64,000 bases of DNA from NCBI RefSeq assembly GCF_028858535.1, contig NZ_JAPMOU010000024.1, positions 1 to 64,000 of the forward strand. Direction: 5' to 3'. The stretch comes from Spartinivicinus poritis. Its GTDB lineage: Bacteria; Pseudomonadota; Gammaproteobacteria; Pseudomonadales; Zooshikellaceae. Shown here piece after piece: positions 58,285 to 64,000 of this stretch. The stretch's first letter is position 1; every line of letters starts with the position of its first letter. A program made the translations under genes and the position numbers. Under the pieces are notes generated by a model. It ran no database searches, was not told the origin of the DNA, and saw nothing but the letters and a program-made list of their open reading frames with translations.

Positions 58285-59691
58285 TTAGATAATGTTTAAA
58301 GCATTAAGAAAGACGATCACAATACAAATTGGAGTGATAAAACGCATTGTAAATAGCCAGATGTTGTACATTACACCTTTGCCTAACCCTAGCTCTTCTT
58401 GAGAGACTTTCTTATTGATGATCCAGGCACTGAAAATAGCGATTGCCAATCCGCCAAGAGGCATCATTAGGTTTGCTGTTAGGTGATCAACCATATCAAA
58501 GAAGGTTTTGCCAAATAACTTTTCTTCTTTCCATAAATTGAAAGAGAGAGCAGAGCCTACACTTAGTAACCACAAACTAAAGCCAAGCAAAGTACAGGCT
58601 TTAAAGCGGGAGATTTTAAATCTTTCAACCAAACGAGCGACGCTGGGCTCTATCATTGAAATAGCAGAAGTTAATGCGGCAATTGATAACATGATAAAAA
58701 ATAAAATACCTACTATTGTTCCAAACGGCATTTGGCCGAAAGCAATAGGCAGTGTAACAAAAATAAGGCCTGGTCCAGCTGAAGGTTCTAGGTTGTTAGC
58801 AAAAACGATAGGGAAGATAGCCAAACCAGCCAGTAAAGCAACTGCGGTATCCACTATACCGATATAAATAGTAGTTTTCGCAATAGACACGCTTTTAGGC
58901 AGGTAGGAACCATAGGTCATAATTGCACCACTAGCTAAGCTTAAAGTAAAAAAAGCGTGGCCTAATGCAATCAGCATGCTTTCACCAGATAGCTTACTGA
59001 AGTCTGGATTAAATAGAAAACTGACACCTTGCATAAAATGGCCTGTTGTCATGGCATAGCCCACCATAACGATAATAAGCACCAACAAGCATGGCATTAA
59101 AATATTGACGGCTTTTTCCAGGCCAGACTTAACACCTTTACCTACTATAAAGAGAGTGACAAGTATTACCAGGGTGCTCCAAGTTAGTAATCTGGTTGGG
59201 TCATTCAGCATACTCTCAAACATACTGCCTATTTCAGCTGGGCTTTTCCCTACGAAAGTAGTGTCAGCTGCTACCGAAATATAAGACACAGACCAGCCAG
59301 CAATAACTGTGTAAAAACTAAGAATAAGAAAACCGGCAATAACACCCGCCCAACCCACTATTTTCCAAAGAGAGTTGCTACCAGCTTCTTTAGCAAGTGA
59401 TGCCATTGCATTTGGCGGACTTTGTTGGCCTCGGCGGCCAATCATTATCTCAGCCATCATTAGTGGTATACCGATTACTAGAATACAAGCAAGGTAAACG
59501 AGTACAAACGCTCCACCGCCATTTTCTCCTGTAATATAAGGGAACTTCCAAATGTTCCCTAGCCCTATAGCTGAACCGGTGGCAGCTAGGATAAAAGATA
59601 ACCGGGTTGACCACTGTAAACGACCCGATGACGGAGTGGCAGTGGCATCTAAAGAGGCACCAGCTGTTAGGGTTGAATTACTTCCAGACAT
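58285..59691 (-). CDS. sodium:neurotransmitter-symporter-family transporter
   Basis: About 468 residues, starting at 59691 (MSGSNSTL) behind GGAAC; a longer frame to 59814 has no support. The first helix has the SNF/SLC6-type sodium site FILAATGSAIGLGNIWKFPYITGENGGGAF, and there are about 11-12 membrane segments. It resembles LeuT-type amino-acid or amine transporters (inner membrane, sodium-driven). Substrate unknown. Confidence 0.92.
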   Translation of the reverse strand: MSGSNSTLTAGASLDATATPSSGRLQWSTRLSFILAATGSAIGLGNIWKFPYITGENGGGAFVLVYLACILVIGIPLMMAEIMIGRRGQQSPPNAMASLAKEAGSNSLWKIVGWAGVIAGFLILSFYTVIAGWSVSYISVAADTTFVGKSPAEIGSMFESMLNDPTRLLTWSTLVILVTLFIVGKGVKSGLEKAVNILMPCLLVLIIVMVGYAMTTGHFMQGVSFLFNPDFSKLSGESMLIALGHAFFTLSLASGAIMTYGSYLPKSVSIAKTTIYIGIVDTAVALLAGLAIFPIVFANNLEPSAGPGLIFVTLPIAFGQMPFGTIVGILFFIMLSIAALTSAISMIEPSVARLVERFKISRFKACTLLGFSLWLLSVGSALSFNLWKEEKLFGKTFFDMVDHLTANLMMPLGGLAIAIFSAWIINKKVSQEELGLGKGVMYNIWLFTMRFITPICIVIVFLNALNII

Positions 59692-60033
59692 ATAATTGTT
59701 CCAATGATAAGACACACCTAGGTTGACATTGTAAGAGATGCTAAGTGGCTGGAGGTGAGATTTCAATACAAGGTTAGCCTGGTTATTTAGCCAGATTTTG
59801 GCCGTTACAGTCATAATTGATTATAAAACAACCTATGAATGAGCTTATGTGGCAATTGACGAAGCAATATTATGCTTAGCGCTGCCTTGCGAAATTCACG
59901 GCTTTAGTGTTTTTGATACAATTGGACATATATCTTATTGCTGCACTATGATTTGTGGTTTCTGAATTTTGGCTTTCCAATACTAGCCTGTTGGTTGTAC
60001 CAAGTAGTAGAGTAGTTAGGCAAGGGGGTAACT
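59692..60033. other. intergenic region, no gene seen
   Basis: About 340 bases of divergent promoter space between the symporter and the solute-binding-like gene. GGGGG (60025-60029) before the ATG at 60034 may be its ribosome-binding site. Nothing else is recognised. Confidence 0.4.
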
Positions 60034-60891
60034 ATGTTCAAATACATTTCAATGCTAACGTCGTGTTTTATCAGCATTGTTTACGCCGGAGCACTAAAAG
60101 CGAATATAGAAGTAATGTATCCAAATATAGATGGTATTGGGGGGGAATCTATTGGCTTTCATGTGCTAGAGCTGGCACTAGAAAAATCTGGTCAGGACTA
60201 TTTATTGAAACTTCATGGTCCTTCAGTTAACCAGCGTAGTGCTAAAAAATTTGTGGAAAGAGGGATCTTGTCTGTATTTGATGCAGGATATCAAGCAGAA
60301 TTGGAGCAGCGTTTTGAACCTATTTATTTACCCATCGACAGAGGTATACTTGGCTGGCGGCTATTAATTATTCATCAGCAGAATATTGATAAATTTGCAG
60401 CAGTTAAAAATTTGGCAGACTTAACCCAGTATATTGCTGGTCAAGGTGTTGGCTGGGGGGATATAGCGATTCTTGAAAACGCTGGGATTAAGGTAATCAA
60501 GGCTAATCGAGTATCACAGTTAATCAATAAAGTTGAGAAACAGCGGTTTGATATGTTTCCTTTAGGTGCCAATGAAGTATATGGTTTTTTAGATAAATAT
60601 AGCAGCAACGATAATAGCTTGGTTGTAGATAAAAACTTAGTACTAGTATACCCCTTTGGTCGTTTTTTCTATGTGCGTAAAGGCAATACCACCCTAGCCA
60701 ATACGATTAAGCTAGGTATGGAAACAGCATTAGTTGATGGTAGTTTACAAGCCCTACTTGAAAATCATCAACACTTTAAAGATGCCTTTAGTAAAGCTAA
60801 TTTAAAACAAAGAAAGCACATTGATATCAAGACACCCAATTTGACTGAAAAGTTTAAAAATATCGATCCAAAGTGGTGGTATAGTTTATAA
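60034..60891 (+). CDS. secreted solute-binding-like protein
   Basis: The 285-residue protein has a signal peptide (ISMLTSCFISIVYAGALKA) and the two-lobe character of type 2 periplasmic binding proteins (GWGDIAILENAGIKVIKANRVSQLINKVEKQRFDMFPLGANEVYG). It lacks a typical family 3 N-terminal motif, and no permease is adjacent. Function unknown; an orphan sensor or scavenger is possible. Confidence 0.65.
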   Translation: MFKYISMLTSCFISIVYAGALKANIEVMYPNIDGIGGESIGFHVLELALEKSGQDYLLKLHGPSVNQRSAKKFVERGILSVFDAGYQAELEQRFEPIYLPIDRGILGWRLLIIHQQNIDKFAAVKNLADLTQYIAGQGVGWGDIAILENAGIKVIKANRVSQLINKVEKQRFDMFPLGANEVYGFLDKYSSNDNSLVVDKNLVLVYPFGRFFYVRKGNTTLANTIKLGMETALVDGSLQALLENHQHFKDAFSKANLKQRKHIDIKTPNLTEKFKNIDPKWWYSL

Positions 60892-60952
60892 ATCTTTAAA
60901 TTGCCAATATCTGCTACCCAGTCCTTCATGCCCTCTAGTACGCTACTTTCCA

Positions 60953-61322
60953 TTAAACTAACGGCATATCGCTTACTTCAAATCGGCGTAGCCATTTAAT
61001 GTGAGTGTTACCTTCAAACCCTGGCAGCAGTAAACGTAATGAATAACCTTGTTCTGGTCTTATTGCTTCACCATTTTGTGCATAGGCTAAAATTGCATTT
61101 ATCGATGGGTGCACTACGAGTCATTACTGCTGCATCACTACCTTCAACTAAAACCCATTTTGCTCCACCCTTAACACCCACTTCGCGTAAAAGAGTAGAC
61201 AATAAAGCACCTGTCCACTCTGAGGTGCTGGTTAAGCCATGGTAAATTTCTTAGCCTGGTTGACCATTCCATGAACAATCAGGGTGTGTTTAGCAGGAAA
61301 CAAACCTTCCTTGCACTCACAG
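60953..61322 (-). pseudogene. SoxC-like sulfane/sulfite dehydrogenase remnant
   Basis: On the minus strand three pieces align in order with SoxC-type molybdopterin enzymes: KEGLFPAKHTLIVHGMVNQA (about 61322-61250), then HGLTSTSEWTGALLSTLLREVG followed by KWVLVEGSDAAVMTRSAPI (about 61245-61100), then AYAQNGEAIRPEQGY followed by GNTHIKWLRRFEVSDMPLV (about 61085-60955). Between the first two an internal deletion removed the Mo-cofactor region with its Cys, and a frameshift separates the last two. The gene is non-functional. Confidence 0.8.
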
Positions 61323-61415
61323 TCTTCACTATTACGACAATTAAGAGCGCGATTTTCAGCTCCAACCATGCCTGTTATAAACTGATTTATTATCCTAATA
61401 AAATTAGACACTATA

Positions 61416-61733
61416 TTATTTATTCAATTGTTTATTACAGCGTTTTAAAAAAACTTGCATTTCTTTTTCAGCCTGTTTATCTCCTTTTTCATTAGCGATG
61501 TTGATTCCTTGTTGGTAAATTTCTGCTGCTTTGCCCCAGTTTTTGAGTTCTACATAACATTTCCCAAGTAGCTTCCAGGCAGCTGAGTAATTTTTGTCAT
61601 GTTGCAAACAAACTTGAAAATGCTCTATTGCTTCGTCGGGTTGTTTATTGTCTAGATAGGCTTTACCTAGACCAAATCGTAGCATGGAATTGTCTTGTCC
61701 TTGTTTTAACATTTGTTCAAGTTTTTCGATCAT
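61416..61733 (-). CDS. TPR-repeat protein
   Basis: The 105-residue protein consists of about three tetratricopeptide repeats (RFGLGKAYLDNKQPDEAIEHF, AWKLLGKCYVELKNWGKAAEIYQ). It is likely cytosolic and mediates protein contacts; no other domain. It stands alone. Confidence 0.8.
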   Translation of the reverse strand: MIEKLEQMLKQGQDNSMLRFGLGKAYLDNKQPDEAIEHFQVCLQHDKNYSAAWKLLGKCYVELKNWGKAAEIYQQGINIANEKGDKQAEKEMQVFLKRCNKQLNK

Positions 61734-61982
61734 ATTAAGAAACCATAAGTAGACAACAAGAGTGACTTATTATACACCTCTCTATGTTTACACCAATTGT
61801 AGTGGTATTGATACGTATTTGGATTAGTGAGTAGGAGGTCATGCAGCTGATGATTCTGACTTAGTATCTTAAGTGAATACTTACACGTTTATATAAAAAA
61901 AATGGATTAATATTAGTAAAGTTAAACGATCGTTTGAGGTTATTATTTACAAACTTCCAAGACTATTAGAATAGGAAACCTC

Positions 61983-63461
61983 ATGGGCGGTTTATCAAGC
62001 ATAGGCAATTCAACACCAGCAGCAAATCTGGCAACAAATCAACCAGCTCCAACAACCATTGACCAACAAGCCAGTTTGCAGGGCCGTTCGCTGAAGCTGC
62101 TTGAGTCGGGTAGTAATACTTTTAGCAACTCTGTATACAGACGTGGATTACATACCCAAAGTTCAGAGCTCAAGGCACTACAAAAAGAGATTAAGTTACT
62201 GCAAAAGCATCAAGGCCCAGAGCAGCTTAAAAAGGTTGAAGATGCATTGTCTTTATGGAAAGAAAGCCATCCAAAAGAGTATTCTAAGAGAAGCAAGCAT
62301 GTACCTGAATTGCAAAAAGAGTTGAGCAGCTTAAAACAGCAACACACTGCTGAAGCAAGCCAAAGGCAAGCGGCAGCAAAAGAACAGCAGCAGTTGAATG
62401 ATCCTCGTTATCAAGATTTTGAACTGCGTAAAAAAGTTGAACTAAGAGAAGCTCTTGCACAGTTACCAAGAGATAGGAGAAGCTATCAACAGCAGCACAG
62501 CCCTGAATATAGAAGGCATGCTAGACAACTTATTACAGATAGAAAAAAAGAGCTGAAACATATTACCAAGCAGCAAAAGCAGACTAAAGTAACTGCAGAA
62601 GTTATTAAGGATGTTTTAGAAAATCATTTAGGCCTGAAATTTAAGTCATTACCTAGATTTAATGCTGATATTCGAGCTGCAATTCATCATACTTTCTCAG
62701 AGCAAACAGTTAACTATGTACTGAATAAATGCCCAGAGCTTAAAGAAGATGGACCTGTTCAGTTTGAAAAAATCACATCTTCAGTTAGTGCCTTAGATAG
62801 CCTTGTCAACCCGGGTGTTGCTATTGCACAAAAACACAATGCAGCTCAAATTACTCCATTTCAGCAGTCACGCTTTATTGGTGAAAGAGCATTTGGGCAA
62901 GAAGGAATATGTGCAGCACTTTCAGCGAAATGGATGGCTTCTCAGCAGGTTAAGGAAAATTTCTATCAGGACATTGGTTTTATAGACGGGTTTTCAGCCT
63001 CTAAGTTAACGGATGGCCAAGAAGAAGTAATGAATTTGGCTATTCAGTACTATAGTGACAGTAACCGAACCAATACGACAGGTGAACGCTGGAATACCAC
63101 AGGCAAAAATAGAGAAGATAAATTAATTGAGTACTTTAAAGAAAACTATGGCTTGGAGTTAGATGTAAGCCAGTCTGGTATTGATAATGACAAGCTGAAT
63201 ATTAGTCAGGTTAATCAGCCAGGATTATATTATTTTGCGATTCATGGTAATGGACAGGACTCTGGCCATGCCTTAGCTGCAAAGGTTGAGCTTGTCGACA
63301 GTGGCAGAGATTGGGGTCAAAAAGTATTTACGTTGTTTGATCCTAACTACGGAGAAGCACAGTTTAAAGATATTAATCAATTCCAGAATTATGTGCATAA
63401 CTTAGTAAATGAAAGATATCCTGAATTAACGGATTCTTCATATGTATTATGTTTTAATTAA
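61983..63461 (+). CDS. YopT/AvrPphB-like (C58) cysteine protease, possible effector
   Basis: The 492-residue protein has no signal peptide. Residues about 50-200 are Gln/Lys/Glu-rich and predicted coiled coil. The C-terminal 200 residues contain the C58 triad: GICAALSAKWM (Cys near 310), DSGHALAAKVE (His near 428) and TLFDPNYGEAQF (Asp near 452), the last being a hallmark of YopT. YopT-family enzymes are delivered into host cells and cleave prenylated Rho GTPases or kinases. No secretion genes or chaperone are adjacent, so delivery is unknown. GC and codon use are similar to neighbours. Confidence 0.8.
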   Translation: MGGLSSIGNSTPAANLATNQPAPTTIDQQASLQGRSLKLLESGSNTFSNSVYRRGLHTQSSELKALQKEIKLLQKHQGPEQLKKVEDALSLWKESHPKEYSKRSKHVPELQKELSSLKQQHTAEASQRQAAAKEQQQLNDPRYQDFELRKKVELREALAQLPRDRRSYQQQHSPEYRRHARQLITDRKKELKHITKQQKQTKVTAEVIKDVLENHLGLKFKSLPRFNADIRAAIHHTFSEQTVNYVLNKCPELKEDGPVQFEKITSSVSALDSLVNPGVAIAQKHNAAQITPFQQSRFIGERAFGQEGICAALSAKWMASQQVKENFYQDIGFIDGFSASKLTDGQEEVMNLAIQYYSDSNRTNTTGERWNTTGKNREDKLIEYFKENYGLELDVSQSGIDNDKLNISQVNQPGLYYFAIHGNGQDSGHALAAKVELVDSGRDWGQKVFTLFDPNYGEAQFKDINQFQNYVHNLVNERYPELTDSSYVLCFN

Positions 63462-63478
63462 GCTTTAAACTATAGAAT

Positions 63479-63525
63479 AACCAGTCAGGGTATAGTTACT
63501 CATGAAGAGCATATCCTGACTGGTA
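63479..63525. terminator. bidirectional hairpin after the C58 protease
   Basis: ACCAGTCAGG pairs with CCTGACTGGT around a loop of about 25 bases. It lies between convergent genes and may terminate both. Confidence 0.7.
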
Positions 63526-64000
63526 TTACATGACGTTTTCTAAAACCTCTTTAAGGTGCTCAATCAACACTGATACCCGTTGAGGGACAAATTTTCGATT
63601 GGGAAATACAGCATAGACCGCACCACTTTCTGCTGCAAACTCATCGAGAATAGTCACTAATTGCCCATCTTTAATTTCCTGTGTTACATCCCAAATCGAT
63701 TTTAGTGCGATTCCTTTGCCTGCTAATGCTAAAAGCTTTATTACTTCACCATTACTGCTTGTATGAGTAGCATTTATGTTGATAGATACTGGATTACCTT
63801 TATTACTAAAACGCCATTCTGTTTGCCTCTCTCCACTCTGGCTATAGGTAAGACAGTTATGCAGACTTAATTCATTGAGGGTATTAGGACAGTTATATTT
63901 AGCCAGGTATTTAGGCGATGCAACTAATACTCGACGATTGTCGGCAAGTTTTCTGGCAACCATGCTGGAATCTTTCAGCGGACCTAACCGAATGGCAAGG
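63526..64000 (-). CDS. LysR-family regulator, 3' part
   Basis: The frame stays open to the window edge (LAIRLGPLKDSSMVARKLADNRR...). It covers the C-terminal effector-binding domain of a LysR regulator (VLVASPKYLAKYNCPNTLNEL and the typical ALAGKGIALKSIWDV). The N-terminal helix-turn-helix lies outside the window. Confidence 0.9.
   Translation of the reverse strand, partial: LAIRLGPLKDSSMVARKLADNRRVLVASPKYLAKYNCPNTLNELSLHNCLTYSQSGERQTEWRFSNKGNPVSININATHTSSNGEVIKLLALAGKGIALKSIWDVTQEIKDGQLVTILDEFAAESGAVYAVFPNRKFVPQRVSVLIEHLKEVLENVM

Noticed and set aside
61039-61495. Plus-strand frames over 61039-61495
   Set aside because: They are antisense to the soxC-like remnant or the TPR gene and resemble nothing.

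Overview
The window is a chromosomal segment of a low-GC, probably marine gammaproteobacterium. It carries the replication origin with the order rpmH-rnpA-yidC-mnmE leftwards and dnaA-dnaN-recF-gyrB rightwards, DnaA boxes between them, and two ParB-type parS palindromes inside recF. The plsC-gmhB-glyS-glyQ block to the right is the usual Pseudomonas/Oceanospirillales-type neighbourhood. Genus-level identity (Hahellaceae/Zooshikella-like) is only an impression.

Layout. 1-1661: remains of a type I restriction gene (hsdR) with a nonsense codon, a frameshift and a truncation by a small transposable element. 1662-2191: very AT-rich spacer. 2192-6208: mnmE, yidC, rnpA, rpmH on the minus strand, without yidD. 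6209-7607: oriC. 7608-13875: dnaA, dnaN, recF, gyrB. 14191-24347: about 10 kb of accessory genes lying between gyrB and plsC: a membrane-anchored unknown; a four-gene operon of two paralogous secreted proteins, an unknown and a four-haem cytochrome; an acyltransferase; a solute-binding protein; and a sulfide:quinone oxidoreductase. 24391-29061: plsC, gmhB, glyS, glyQ, with two short inverted-repeat elements. 29250-35488: YtoQ, UspE, a flavin monooxygenase, a divergent LysR/amino-acid oxidase pair and ArsC.

35715-39171 is a small probable biosynthetic cassette: a zinc-ribbon membrane protein, an asparagine-synthetase-like ligase lacking the catalytic cysteine of its glutaminase half, and a cupin. 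A 176-bp element with terminal repeats and a TTAAGT target duplication follows, just upstream of a PilZ gene. 40050-48866 holds stand-alone enzymes: aldo/keto reductase, APP1-type phosphatase, AIM24-like protein, serine protease overlapping a degenerate FHA membrane protein, GNAT enzymes, a GFA protein and a Vat-type acetyltransferase.

48867-54362 is an iron-uptake locus. A Fur-like box precedes an EntF-like C-A-T-reductase peptide synthetase, followed by a siderophore-interacting reductase. The A-domain pocket read by hand suggests a basic amino acid, so a myxochelin-like reductively released catechol siderophore is a reasonable guess. 54949-59691 has an HxlR regulator/metallo-beta-lactamase-fold pair, a peroxiredoxin, a YaiI protein and a sodium symporter. 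59900-64000 has another solute-binding protein, a decayed soxC-like gene, a TPR protein, a YopT-type (C58) cysteine protease that may be an effector, and the 3' part of a LysR gene.

The most unusual items are the four-gene paralog/cytochrome operon, the glutaminase-dead ligase cassette, the Fur-linked reductive peptide synthetase and the C58 protease. Coordinates, motifs and repeats were read by eye; no database search was run.
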